64,000 nt of DNA from Pirellula sp. (lineage in GTDB: Bacteria; Planctomycetota; Planctomycetia; Pirellulales; Lacipirellulaceae), in NCBI GenBank assembly GCA_013822725.1, contig PNKX01000004.1, positions 1 through 64,000 on the forward strand. The letters run 5' to 3'. Below the pieces are notes generated by a model. That model was not told the origin of the DNA and ran no database searches. It saw only the letters and a list, made by a program, of their open reading frames with translations. The stretch's first letter is position 1. Every line of letters starts with the position of its first letter. Shown here in pieces: positions 25,554 through 34,172 of the stretch. The translations under genes and the position numbers were made by a program.

Positions 25554-26228
25554 ATGCCATCATTAGCGCCGCACGGTGATCGACTCGGCACGTTTCGTCG
25601 CGTTCTTGGCTTAACTCAGCTTGAACTCGCCGTTCGCAGCGGCGTCTCTGAACGGACGATTCGCAATGCCGAACGAGGCCGACCGATCAAGCGCGACTTC
25701 CTCGAATTCATTGCCACGGGGCTCGGCGTCTCGATGGACGACGTGATCCATGTCTCCACCGAAATGTCGAGTCATCTTCGCTGGCAACGGAATTTGGGAA
25801 ACGTGATGACGACGATGCGGGGAATGTTTAGCGAGCATCCCAGGCTGGAGATTCTCGACTTGGTACACCACGACGTCACATGCCGCGTACACGGTTTCGC
25901 ACCTAGCCTTGCACAAGACGAGCGCTTTTTTGGAGAGTTTCAAGGCGCCGCAAGTTTTCAGCAGTTTCTAGCCAGTGTGCGGAACTTGTGGCGCAAATTC
26001 GGCGACGTCAATTATTACTTGGAGAAGCCGGTTGGCGGCGGCGACTCGGTGGTCATCAGGTGTGGTCTTGACGCACCGCTGCCGAGCGGTAAATTCATCT
26101 GGTTACGGTGCGTTGTCGTATGCGAGTTTGAAATTCTCAGCTTAAGGCGGATCGATATTTACATCGTTCCCGACGCGAATCAATCGCCAGCGTTGCGATC
26201 GCAAAGCCGACAAGATCAAGCGTGCTAA
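25554..26228 (+). CDS. XRE-family regulator with an NTF2/SnoaL-like C-terminal domain
   Basis: A 224-aa protein. Residues 8-60 form a canonical XRE helix-turn-helix: GTFRRVLGLTQLELAVRSGV, SERTIRNAERGR. From about residue 85 a cone-like NTF2/SnoaL fold is suggested: LEILDLVHHDVTCRVHGF, FFGEFQGAASFQQFLASVRN and the beta-rich tail LRCVVVCEFEILSLRRIDIY. SnoaL-like domains bind small ligands or catalyse, so this may be a ligand-sensing repressor. No target operon adjoins; it stands alone. The domain split is clear, the ligand is not. Confidence 0.7.
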   Translation: MPSLAPHGDRLGTFRRVLGLTQLELAVRSGVSERTIRNAERGRPIKRDFLEFIATGLGVSMDDVIHVSTEMSSHLRWQRNLGNVMTTMRGMFSEHPRLEILDLVHHDVTCRVHGFAPSLAQDERFFGEFQGAASFQQFLASVRNLWRKFGDVNYYLEKPVGGGDSVVIRCGLDAPLPSGKFIWLRCVVVCEFEILSLRRIDIYIVPDANQSPALRSQSRQDQAC

Positions 26229-26406
26229 TATGGTCGCTTAGCGCGAGCTATCCAGCGCCGCGTCGCTAGCTGTTTGAACGCACTCTAATGCTGCTCCTAG
26301 CGTCGAAGCAATATTGCGTCGCGCAGCGACGAGAATGCGAATTGTCGCGCCGCGTTCGTCAGGACATTCTCGCCGCGAAGCAACTCCAAGAGTTGCGCAG
26401 ACCGAA

Positions 26407-27681
26407 TCAGCCTAATTCCGCCAGATCCAGACAGACGATCATCGACGGATTGCCAACTGGCGCGTAGTTCCCAGTGAATTTCAGTCCGCCTCCTTGGCGA
26501 TCGACCTGAAAGACGGCGACGTTGTCGCCGCGCTGATTGCAGCAGTAGAAGAATCGACCCTGAGGGTCGAAGCTGAAGCTACGCGGATAGTTGCCTCTGG
26601 TCCACTCCTCGCCGATGTAACTAAGGTCTCCATCGTCGCCAACCGCAAAAATCGCAACGCTGTCATGCAGCCGGTTGCCCGCATAGACAAATCGCCCATC
26701 GGCGGACACGAGAATCTCAGAGCAAAAGTTGCTCCCCGCGAAGCCTGGCGGCAACGTCGAGATGGTCTGCCGTGCCGTGAGGCGCCCCGTATCAGCTTCA
26801 AAGTCCAATCGTACCACTGTCGACCCTTCTTCTTGAATCGAATAGAGCCACCGACCGTTGGGGTGGAAATGAAAATGCCGCGGACCATCGCCGGGAGGGA
26901 GCGACGTCTTGGGCGTTGCCGCCGGCGTGAGCAGTCCTTTCTCGGCGTCGAAAGCCCACACAAAGATGGCGTCGAGGCCCAAGTCGACGTGCAGCACATA
27001 GCGTCCCGCAGGATCGGCCTGAATCATGTGCGCGTGAGTCCGATCGTGGCCGCTGAAGGCGAAGCTGCCCTTGGGCGCATTCGTCGCTCGGACGGAACCA
27101 ATCGTTCCGGAATCGCGTTTAACGTCGGTGGCGGGTCCGAGACTTCCGTCAGGCAGGATTGGCAGGACGGCGACGGAACCGCCAAAATAGTTGGCGACTA
27201 ACAGAAAGCGGCCCGTCGGGTGAATGCTGACATACGTGGGCCCTCTCCCGCCGGAAGGAACAGAGTTAAGTAACTGAAGTTCTCCATTGCTCGAGTTAAT
27301 CGCGTAGGCGCTCACGGTTCCCTCGTTGGCGTCGCCAACTCGATCGGTTTCATTCGCCGAATAGAGTCTGGCGCCGGCGGCGTTGATTGCCAAGCAGCTA
27401 GGGCTGGTGCCCGACTCGAAAACGCCGCTTAGCGTCAGCGCCCCTGTGCTGCGATCAATCTGAAACAGGTGGATCCCGCGCCCATTGCCAGGAGGGAGAT
27501 CGACCTGAGTCGGCAGCACATCGGTGAGAGGCGAGCTAAATGTCCCGACGTAGGCAATAAGCGGCGCGCTCGTCTCGGCTGAATGCGCGCGCTGAATTCC
27601 CGACAACAAAGTAGCAGTCCCTGTCAACGCCGCTGAGTTCGCAAGGAAAGAGCGTCGGGAGCAGGTGAAAAGCTTCGTCAT
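26407..27681 (-). CDS. Tat-exported lactonase-family beta-propeller protein
   Basis: A 424-aa protein of the 7-bladed lactonase family (6-phosphogluconolactonase YbhE type), which hydrolyses sugar lactones. It begins with a Tat signal, SRRSFLANSAALTGTA, so it is exported, unlike cytoplasmic Pgl. Family marks: YVGTFSSPLTD, GRGIHLFQIDRSTGAL, SPSCLAINAAGARLYSANE, GRGPTYVSIHPTGRFLLVAN, GDGPRHFHFHPNGRWLYSIQ, YPRSFSFDPQGRFFYCCNQ. The HFHFHPNGRW block is the most conserved part. A periplasmic or cell-surface role in lactone degradation is plausible. The gene is monocistronic. Confidence 0.85.
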   Translation of the reverse strand: MTKLFTCSRRSFLANSAALTGTATLLSGIQRAHSAETSAPLIAYVGTFSSPLTDVLPTQVDLPPGNGRGIHLFQIDRSTGALTLSGVFESGTSPSCLAINAAGARLYSANETDRVGDANEGTVSAYAINSSNGELQLLNSVPSGGRGPTYVSIHPTGRFLLVANYFGGSVAVLPILPDGSLGPATDVKRDSGTIGSVRATNAPKGSFAFSGHDRTHAHMIQADPAGRYVLHVDLGLDAIFVWAFDAEKGLLTPAATPKTSLPPGDGPRHFHFHPNGRWLYSIQEEGSTVVRLDFEADTGRLTARQTISTLPPGFAGSNFCSEILVSADGRFVYAGNRLHDSVAIFAVGDDGDLSYIGEEWTRGNYPRSFSFDPQGRFFYCCNQRGDNVAVFQVDRQGGGLKFTGNYAPVGNPSMIVCLDLAELG

Positions 27682-27759
27682 GATGATTTTGGCCAGCGTG
27701 TCGTACCAAGAAGAAACGTGCCGAATGGTTTCGTCGTGAGATGATGAGCTTGTTGCATC

Positions 27760-27978
27760 CTACTTTCCGGCGCTTGGCTCGGCATCGATATTCTTCACCA
27801 ATTCTAACGACAGATGAGTAAAGCGGGGCATCATGCCTAAGAACTGAAGTGATCGTTTGCCTAGGGTTTTTATCTCGATCTCGTTGGAAATGCGTTCAAT
27901 TCTATTGGGCTCATAACGGCCGCAAATCGTCACGACCATACTCGACCAATACCCTTTTAGACGAGCTGCCAAGGGCAA
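27760..27978 (-). CDS. Small hypothetical protein
   Basis: A 72-aa frame with a TTG start; the frame continues upstream without a clear start codon (YFILVAPSGKVYITSEWL), so the gene may begin earlier or be a remnant. Composition is natural (RIERISNEIEIKTLGKRSLQ) but no family is recognised. It lies between the lactonase and the LssY_C gene, with no coupling. Confidence 0.4.
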   Translation of the reverse strand: MPLAARLKGYWSSMVVTICGRYEPNRIERISNEIEIKTLGKRSLQFLGMMPRFTHLSLELVKNIDAEPSAGK

Positions 27979-28029
27979 CCATTCCGAAGTGATATAGACC
28001 TTCCCAGATGGAGCGACAAGAATAAAATA

Positions 28030-29358
28030 GTGACCTCTGCACCAAGATTACATCCGTGGCGCTTCTTTACAACTCGATACGCGCCAGACCCGACGCACCG
28101 CACATTCTTATCGAGGTCGCAGACTCAGGAGAACGAGCACGCCCAGGTCACCGTGAGCGTGCTTGACGCCGCTGAAAGTGCCAAATACTTCGGCGTTTCC
28201 CTAGCGCGACGTGGCATCCAGCCAGTTTACCTTCGCGTAGCCAATCGCTCCCACTCGCTGATGCGCCTGCAGCTCGTGCGAATTGATCCGAACTATTACA
28301 CGCCGCTCGAAGCGGCCAGCAGAACGCACTTTTCGTTCGTCAAGCGATTGTCGGCGTTTGGCCTGATCGGATGGATGTTCCTGCCGCTCCTTGCACTAAT
28401 ACCGATAAAACTGATCACTGCGTATCGTGCGAATGGTCGCATGGACGCGTTCTTCAGCAATCACGCCTTCCATTTGCGACCCATTCCGCCGGGAGGCGTT
28501 TCCGAAGGGTTTGTGTTTACGACCATTGATGCGGGAACGAAGATCGTTCCAATTTCGCTTCACTCGGAAAATGATTTACTTGGCGGCCCGGGCGAGAAGT
28601 CCGCAGACGACTCAGAATGCGACTTCGTGTTCTGTATCCCGGTGCCAGGAATCGCTGTGGACTTTCTGAGACGCGATTTTAGCGATTTGCTCAGTCCCGC
28701 TTCACTGACTCATTGCGACGTCGGCTCGCTAAAAACGCATTTACAGGAGATGCCTGCGACGACGTCGAATGCCAAGCAGACGCGGTCCGGAGACCCGTTA
28801 AACCTGGTCGTCATCGGCGATTTTGACGCGCTGCTCAGTGCATTTGTCGCAAGATGGGACGAAAGCGAAGTAATTACGCCGGCAACCTGCTGGAAGACCG
28901 TTCGATCTTTCCTCCTCACTAGCCACTATCGCTATTCTCCGGTTAGCGCCCTCTACCTCTTCGGGCGAAGCCAAGACATCGCTTTGCAGCGCAGTCGGAA
29001 GTCGATCAACGAGCGACTCCATTTACGACTCTGGCTTACTCCGCTGCTGTTTGAAGGCAAGAACGTATGGCTAGGGCAAGTCAGTAGAGATATCGGCGTT
29101 CGTTTAACCTACAAGACGTGGAATCTGACGACGCATCGAGTCGATCCAGACGTCGATGAGGCGCGCGACTACGTCATTGAAGATCTGACGCAGGCCGATC
29201 GGGTGGAAGCGACAAACTACGTTGACGGCGTTGGCGACTGTTCAAGCAGTTCGCCCCGCCGCAACTTGACCGGGGATCCGTATTTTACCGACGGAAAACG
29301 AGCCGTCATCCTGCTTTCGAAGCAGCGAACTCAGTTGCCGGCGACCAGCAGTGCCTGA
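28030..29358 (+). CDS. LssY C-terminal-domain membrane protein
   Basis: A 442-aa protein. The last ~190 residues match the LssY_C domain: NLVVIGDFDALLSAFVARWD, SALYLFGRSQDIALQRSRKS, NERLHLRLWLTPLLFEGKNV, WLGQVSRDIGVRLTYKTWN, and THRVDPDVDEARDYVIEDL. This domain, first seen at the end of Legionella LssY, has no assigned activity and is often linked to membrane lipid or secretion genes. A hydrophobic stretch near residues 110-130 (AFGLIGWMFLPLLALIPIKL) is a likely membrane anchor; the N-terminal third is beta-rich. GTG start. Stands alone. Confidence 0.75.
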   Translation: MTSAPRLHPWRFFTTRYAPDPTHRTFLSRSQTQENEHAQVTVSVLDAAESAKYFGVSLARRGIQPVYLRVANRSHSLMRLQLVRIDPNYYTPLEAASRTHFSFVKRLSAFGLIGWMFLPLLALIPIKLITAYRANGRMDAFFSNHAFHLRPIPPGGVSEGFVFTTIDAGTKIVPISLHSENDLLGGPGEKSADDSECDFVFCIPVPGIAVDFLRRDFSDLLSPASLTHCDVGSLKTHLQEMPATTSNAKQTRSGDPLNLVVIGDFDALLSAFVARWDESEVITPATCWKTVRSFLLTSHYRYSPVSALYLFGRSQDIALQRSRKSINERLHLRLWLTPLLFEGKNVWLGQVSRDIGVRLTYKTWNLTTHRVDPDVDEARDYVIEDLTQADRVEATNYVDGVGDCSSSSPRRNLTGDPYFTDGKRAVILLSKQRTQLPATSSA

Positions 29359-29571
29359 CAACGATGAATAATTGTTGAGAAGTTTGCTACGCTCACGGCT
29401 CATTGGGGTACGTCGCCCCTGCCGTGTTCGCCGACCGCTGCACGGCAGCCCGCTGGGAGTAAGCGGCATCGGTGAAGTTTAGGCGTTGTGCAGTTAAGGA
29501 CCCCCAGCGCACTCGTCGACGAAGTGGACATGATGGACTCGATAGTACCCTGCGCAGAGTGAGCGCGCTTG

Positions 29572-30459
29572 CTACACGTTTTCAGGAGTCTTGACGTGAA
29601 ACTCCCGCTCTGAACAGATCCAAGCCCCCAACGCGGTGCAGAAGACGCTTGCAACGACCAGTACGAGAAAGCATGTCGATAGGGGCGGATGCGTTAATAG
29701 CTCGGGATCACTTTGAAGGTCTAGCTGCCAAGCTTCTGCCGCCATGTTTTCCTCGCCATGCGGCGTCGCGATAACATAACTGAGAGTGCGATAGGCAATC
29801 ATGCGTGCATAGTAAATCACCGTGATTAAACGAATCCCGAACGGCAGATTCGCGAGCAGACCCTCGATCACCGCGATATAGATGACGCCAACTACCAGCG
29901 ACCGTTTGGTGAGCAGGCTTGCCAGGCCAAACAGGCAGCAGTAGGCCGCAACGGCCAAGCAATGAATTCCGGCCGTTTTCGGCAGACGAATACCCCATTC
30001 TTCGAAGGGCGCGTCAGCGCCGACGTAGACCGCCGCAAAGGTTGCCGTCGTGAAGATCGCGGTAAGCACGACGGTCGTCGTTATCGTGGCCAGCAGCTTC
30101 ACTACATAGATTGCCCATTTCGGCAGCGGACGTATGAGGAGGTACGTGATTGTTTGCTCCTCTTGTTCGTCATCAATGATGCCTGAAGCGTAGAGCAGCG
30201 CCACCAGCGGCAGGAGCAGCTGGGGCAACAGCATCATCGCCAGCAAAAACTCCAATCCCGTCGGCGGAACGTCCGGCGACGTCGCCCGCACCAAGATCGC
30301 TAACCCCGCTGGCAATGAAAACAGCGTGCCGATCACCATCCAGCGTTTGCCGTGTAAGTGCTGCCGCACGGTGAGCGTATAGAGCGTCGCGAGCCCGCTG
30401 CAAGCAGTTTTGAAGAACGATTGACTCGCAGGCGACGCCGATGGGACTGCCATGCTCAT
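29572..30459 (-). CDS. ABC-2 type transporter permease
   Basis: A 295-aa integral membrane protein with about six hydrophobic helices, e.g. WMVIGTLFSLPAGLAILV, FLLAMMLLPQLLLPLVALLY, VVKLLATITTTVVLTAIFTT, FLVLVVASVFCTALGAWICS. The DDEQEEQTITYLLIRPLPKW loop is typical of ABC-2 permeases. It overlaps the preceding ATPase by 4 nt and is the last gene of the four-gene exporter operon (33352 to 29572). It should pair with the ATPase at 30456-31382. Substrate unknown. Confidence 0.85.
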   Translation of the reverse strand: MSMAVPSASPASQSFFKTACSGLATLYTLTVRQHLHGKRWMVIGTLFSLPAGLAILVRATSPDVPPTGLEFLLAMMLLPQLLLPLVALLYASGIIDDEQEEQTITYLLIRPLPKWAIYVVKLLATITTTVVLTAIFTTATFAAVYVGADAPFEEWGIRLPKTAGIHCLAVAAYCCLFGLASLLTKRSLVVGVIYIAVIEGLLANLPFGIRLITVIYYARMIAYRTLSYVIATPHGEENMAAEAWQLDLQSDPELLTHPPLSTCFLVLVVASVFCTALGAWICSEREFHVKTPENV

Positions 30460-31382
30460 TTGCTCACCAAGTACTTAAACACGGCTTCCAAGTTGTCGTC
30501 GTCGGAATAGACCGTTTGAATTGCTAAACCATCAGCGAGAGAGAGTTCGGGCAAGCGGGCGTAAAAGTCGTTGGGCGATCGCGTCTCGACAACCAACCCA
30601 TTGACGCCCGCCAGCACGCGAACGCCCTCAACGTCGGGCCACTGCAGCATCCGGGCCGCGAGTTGCCGGTATTGATCGCACGTCAAGACGATGTGATGCG
30701 GATGCTTGTCGATTAGGTCGCGAATCTCGCGCACATGCCCCTCGGCCACTAGCCGCCCGTGATTCAGCAGCACGACTCTCGACGTCAGCGACTGCACCTC
30801 GTGCAACACATGGCTCGAGACAATGACGCTCTTTCCCTCAGCGCCCAGACGCAGGACGATGTCCATCAGATCGCGACGCGCCACCGGATCGGTTCCCGTG
30901 AACGGTTCGTCTAAAAACAGCACTTTGGGATCGTGCACCAGCGATTGGGCCATCTTGATGCGCTGCCGCATCCCCTTCGAATAGCCCCGAATCGCTCTTC
31001 CCTGATGCTTGGTCATCCCCACAGAATCGATCGTCCGCGCGGCAGCTTCGCGCGCTTCCGAGCGACTGAGCCCACTGAGGCGCGCGCAGGTATCAACGAA
31101 ATCCCAGCCCGTCATCCATTCGTAGAACCGGTCTTGCTCAGGGCACAGGCCGATGAAACGATTTAAACGTGGGTTGTTCCACGCGTCTTGATCCAGCACG
31201 CGGGCCGTGCCTTGACTCGGTTTGAGCTGTCCGGTCGCCAGCTGCAGCAGCGTGCTCTTGCCAGCTCCATTGGGTCCGAGCAAACCCGTGACGCCGGCCG
31301 GGATCTCCAACGTCAACTTGTTGACGCCGATCACGTTTCCGTACCACTTCGACAGTTCGCGAAAGGCAACGACAGGCGTCAT
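30456..31382 (-). CDS. ABC transporter ATP-binding protein
   Basis: A 308-aa ATPase of the ABC-2 exporter group. Start at ATG 31382 (MTPVVAFRELSKWYGNVIGV), overlapping the upstream permease stop as ATGA. Walker A GPNGAGKST, Q-loop near ACARLSG, signature GYSKGMRQR (a variant of LSGGQ), Walker B KVLFLDEPFTG, and switch His in VIVSSHVLHEV. The C-terminal ~90 residues are a regulatory tail. Acts as the engine for the permease at 29572-30459, or either of the two permeases in the operon. Confidence 0.9.
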   Translation of the reverse strand: MTPVVAFRELSKWYGNVIGVNKLTLEIPAGVTGLLGPNGAGKSTLLQLATGQLKPSQGTARVLDQDAWNNPRLNRFIGLCPEQDRFYEWMTGWDFVDTCARLSGLSRSEAREAAARTIDSVGMTKHQGRAIRGYSKGMRQRIKMAQSLVHDPKVLFLDEPFTGTDPVARRDLMDIVLRLGAEGKSVIVSSHVLHEVQSLTSRVVLLNHGRLVAEGHVREIRDLIDKHPHHIVLTCDQYRQLAARMLQWPDVEGVRVLAGVNGLVVETRSPNDFYARLPELSLADGLAIQTVYSDDDNLEAVFKYLVSK

Positions 31383-32437
31383 TTCAGGCGGTCCAGTGAC
31401 TTGATGGAGCGGTTGAGAATCCACGCCGAGAGTCCGAACAATGCGAGCAGTACGCCGGCAGACCACGTCCACGGATATTGCACTCCGACGTTCCGCAGTC
31501 GAGCCATGTCTCGCTCCGAACCGGCGCGCAGATTGGCCACCTTGTCCCAAGCCGCCGGCGTACCGAGCAACTCTTCGCCGATGCGGGCAAGATTGGCGGC
31601 GTACGAGACAAGCGGCCTCCAGTCGGTGCGCGCCGCCGTCAGTTCTTGTTCAACGAAGGTGCTTGGGTTACGCCTGTCGAATCGCTCCGAAGCATGCCGT
31701 CGCTGTTCGTGCTCAATCCCTTGCAGCACGCTGGCAATCACGCCCGATCCCAACCAAATGGCGAGCCAAAACATGGCAACATAGCGCGAGCTGCGCGACA
31801 ACGAGGACAAGGCAAGAATGAGAGTCCCTGCCGAGGCGGCGATGATCAAGCCATAGCCTACGCTTGCCAGCAAGAGCGGGAAGGTCTCTCTTAGAATTCC
31901 GACGTCAAGACTGAATAGTATTCCCAACACATAGGCGACGATTGCCGGAACGACCGTCACGGCGGCTAGGAAGGCGACGATGACGCCCCACTTTCCGAGG
32001 AAGTAATCAATGCGACGCAAAGGACGTGATAGGTACAGCGGCAGGGCATTGTACCGCAGGTCTTGGCTGATCAGATTGGGTCCGACGATCAAGATCAGCA
32101 GCATGGCGAGCCGCAGCTCGGTCAGCATGAAATATCCGTATGCCAGCGTCCACGCTTCCTGACGATACGCCCTCGGGTCGAGCAGCATCTGCCTGTCGAG
32201 AAAACCTAACAGCGGCGTGAGCGATTGAATGAGCGCCGACTGCTGCTCCAGCAAGCCCCACAGGCAAAGAGCCGTCGCCAGCGCGATGGCTGGCAACCAT
32301 GAGACGAAAAGCGCGATCCGCAACCAGCGATTGGTGAGCGCAACGCGAACTCCATGCCTCGTAATGGCCAGCCATCGCCAAGCATGTCCGGTCAGCGTTC
32401 CCGACCAATGCTGGTAGCCCTGATCGAAGACAGGCAT
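31379..32437 (-). CDS. ABC-2 type transporter permease
   Basis: A 352-aa membrane protein, N-terminally with a soluble start (MPVFDQGYQHWSGTLTGHAW) and six or so helices: IALFVSWLPAIALATALCLW, LRLAMLLILIVGPNLISQDL, VAFLAAVTVVPAIVAYVLGI, YVAMFWLAIWLGSGVIASVL, SAGVLLALFGLSAWILN. Starts one base upstream of the preceding ATPase stop region, so translation is coupled. A large charged loop (about 250-310) is extracytoplasmic or cytoplasmic. Partner of the ATPase at 32438-33352. Confidence 0.85.
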   Translation of the reverse strand: MPVFDQGYQHWSGTLTGHAWRWLAITRHGVRVALTNRWLRIALFVSWLPAIALATALCLWGLLEQQSALIQSLTPLLGFLDRQMLLDPRAYRQEAWTLAYGYFMLTELRLAMLLILIVGPNLISQDLRYNALPLYLSRPLRRIDYFLGKWGVIVAFLAAVTVVPAIVAYVLGILFSLDVGILRETFPLLLASVGYGLIIAASAGTLILALSSLSRSSRYVAMFWLAIWLGSGVIASVLQGIEHEQRRHASERFDRRNPSTFVEQELTAARTDWRPLVSYAANLARIGEELLGTPAAWDKVANLRAGSERDMARLRNVGVQYPWTWSAGVLLALFGLSAWILNRSIKSLDRLK

Positions 32438-33352
32438 TTACGCTTGCTCCAGAGACGTGAGAAAAACTTCCTCAAGCGTGCTGCGTTGCGTTCTCAGATG
32501 GCGGATCTGTTCGTTGGCATCGGCGGCTGCCTTCCAAATCAGCTGCGGCGTGGCGCCCCCAGGCAGCACGACCTTCAGCACGTCGGCGTATTCTTCCGCC
32601 GTGCAACCTGCTTCGCGCAATCTCACTGCAAAAGGGGCTCGCTCTCCCTTGACGCGTACTTCGTATGACTGACTATGCGACTGCTTCAGCTGGGCGATCT
32701 CGCCCTGAGCCAACAGCCTCCCGGCGGCGATGACGATCACGTGCGTGCAGACCGCCTCGACGTCCGGCAACAAGTGACTGGAGAAGAGTAGGCTCATTCC
32801 CTTGTTGTGCGCCAAGTCACGAGAGAGTTCGATAATCTCTTGCCGACCGCCCGGGTCCATGCCATTGGTCGGTTCGTCGAGAATAAGCAACTTGGGGTCG
32901 TGCACGATCGCCGCAGCAAGCTTGAGCCGCTGCTTCATGCCGGTCGAATAGGATTCGACCTTCCGATAGCGCGCTTCGCCTAACCCGACGTAATCAAGAG
33001 TTTCATGGGCGCGCTGCAACGCATCGGTGCGGCTCATCCCCACTAGTTCGCCGGCATAGGCTACGAATTCCACGCCTACCGTGTGAGGAAACAGGCACTC
33101 GTCTTCAGGAGCTAAGCCAACTTCTCGGCGAATGTCGAGTTGCTGCCGGCGAAAATCCTTGCCTAATACCTGACCAGTTCCTTCGTCGACTGAAATCAGG
33201 CCGAGCAGCGTGCGAATCATCGTCGTCTTGCCCGAACCATTTGGCCCTAACAAGCCAATAGCGCCCATGGGGACCGACAACGTCAGTTTGTTGAGCGCCG
33301 TGACGGCGCCGTAGGTCTTCGTGATGTTGGAGAACTGAAAGAGCACAGGCAA
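32438..33352 (-). CDS. ABC transporter ATP-binding protein, first gene of exporter operon
   Basis: A 304-aa ABC-2-type ATPase. Walker A GLLGPNGSGKTT, signature YSTGMKQRLKLA, Walker B KLLILDEPTNGMD, switch SLLFSSHLLPDV. The C-terminal tail (about 220-304) is a domain often found in antibiotic/lipid exporter ATPases. It starts the operon ATPase-permease-ATPase-permease. The two ATPases are about as different from one another as typical family members, so the operon probably makes two related exporters or one four-part one. Confidence 0.9.
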   Translation of the reverse strand: MPVLFQFSNITKTYGAVTALNKLTLSVPMGAIGLLGPNGSGKTTMIRTLLGLISVDEGTGQVLGKDFRRQQLDIRREVGLAPEDECLFPHTVGVEFVAYAGELVGMSRTDALQRAHETLDYVGLGEARYRKVESYSTGMKQRLKLAAAIVHDPKLLILDEPTNGMDPGGRQEIIELSRDLAHNKGMSLLFSSHLLPDVEAVCTHVIVIAAGRLLAQGEIAQLKQSHSQSYEVRVKGERAPFAVRLREAGCTAEEYADVLKVVLPGGATPQLIWKAAADANEQIRHLRTQRSTLEEVFLTSLEQA

Positions 33353-33661
33353 CCTTGAACAGTGCGTCAGCTAGAAGAGAGCAATCTACCTATTACCGAG
33401 AAACCTTCAAAGGTACGCCAGTCACCCTACGGCAGTAGTTCGCCGTAGCGCCCCGACTATTGGCACCGGCGGGGGATTTTCCACGCCTTGTGAAGGCTTA
33501 GCTCCCATCCTGCACATTGTTCACCACTGAGCCGATAAAACGCAGCGTCCAGGGTAGTGAGAGATCACTCCGGGCGACAATGACGCGTCTGGGAGAAGCG
33601 GCTGGGGCGTTTTCTCGTTGTCACTTCGCTTGAAAGATCAAGCACAAAGGGCAGCGCGTGA
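33353..33661. other. Upstream region of the exporter operon
   Basis: No gene is seen. The stretch should contain the promoter of the minus-strand ABC operon and the 3' end of the small gene at 33662; neither a clear -35/-10 nor a hairpin terminator could be assigned. Confidence 0.35.
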
Positions 33662-34048
33662 TCAACGTCTAAACTCACAGCGGGGCACGACCGACGCAAA
33701 ATCCGCTAGTGCTTTCTCTGACACTGGCGATCCGGCCAGGTACATCAGCACGGAACTGCGTATATACGATGGACCATAGCCGTTAAATGCCGGCTTGAAC
33801 GATGCCAGATCGGAGTCGATGATGTTGGCAAATTGAAACTTGAACGTCGTTCGATCCAATTCATCGCTCACGGTAACGATGCAGTTCTTGGTCGACATCA
33901 GTGTTGCTGCCGCCAACGCGCGCGACTTTTGACGTTCACGATGAGCGCCGTAGCCCATCAACGCGCAGATTGGCACGATAGCTAGTAACAGAGTTCTTAA
34001 ACTAATGCGGCGCATTCGACGGGAAGACATTGGTGGAGTCTCCGACAT
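33662..34048 (-). CDS. Small membrane-anchored hypothetical protein
   Basis: A 128-aa protein whose N-terminus RRISLRTLLLAIVPICALMG carries a membrane anchor preceded by arginines, a start typical of many planctomycete proteins. The C-terminal YLAGSPVSEKALADFASVVP resembles a single leucine-rich repeat of the planctomycete type, hinting at a shortened LRR protein. ATG at 34031 or 34016 are possible alternative starts. Function unknown. Confidence 0.55.
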   Translation of the reverse strand: MSETPPMSSRRMRRISLRTLLLAIVPICALMGYGAHRERQKSRALAAATLMSTKNCIVTVSDELDRTTFKFQFANIIDSDLASFKPAFNGYGPSYIRSSVLMYLAGSPVSEKALADFASVVPRCEFRR

Positions 34049-34172
34049 TCACTCAGCCAGCTGCACGATAGCCGCCCCCGCTCCGCGACCGCAGTCGAAG
34101 GCGACGTCGGACGCCGCCTTCGATGTTCTATTCCGCCGCGCACTGAAATCCGTCAAGCGCGGCCATCGCTGG

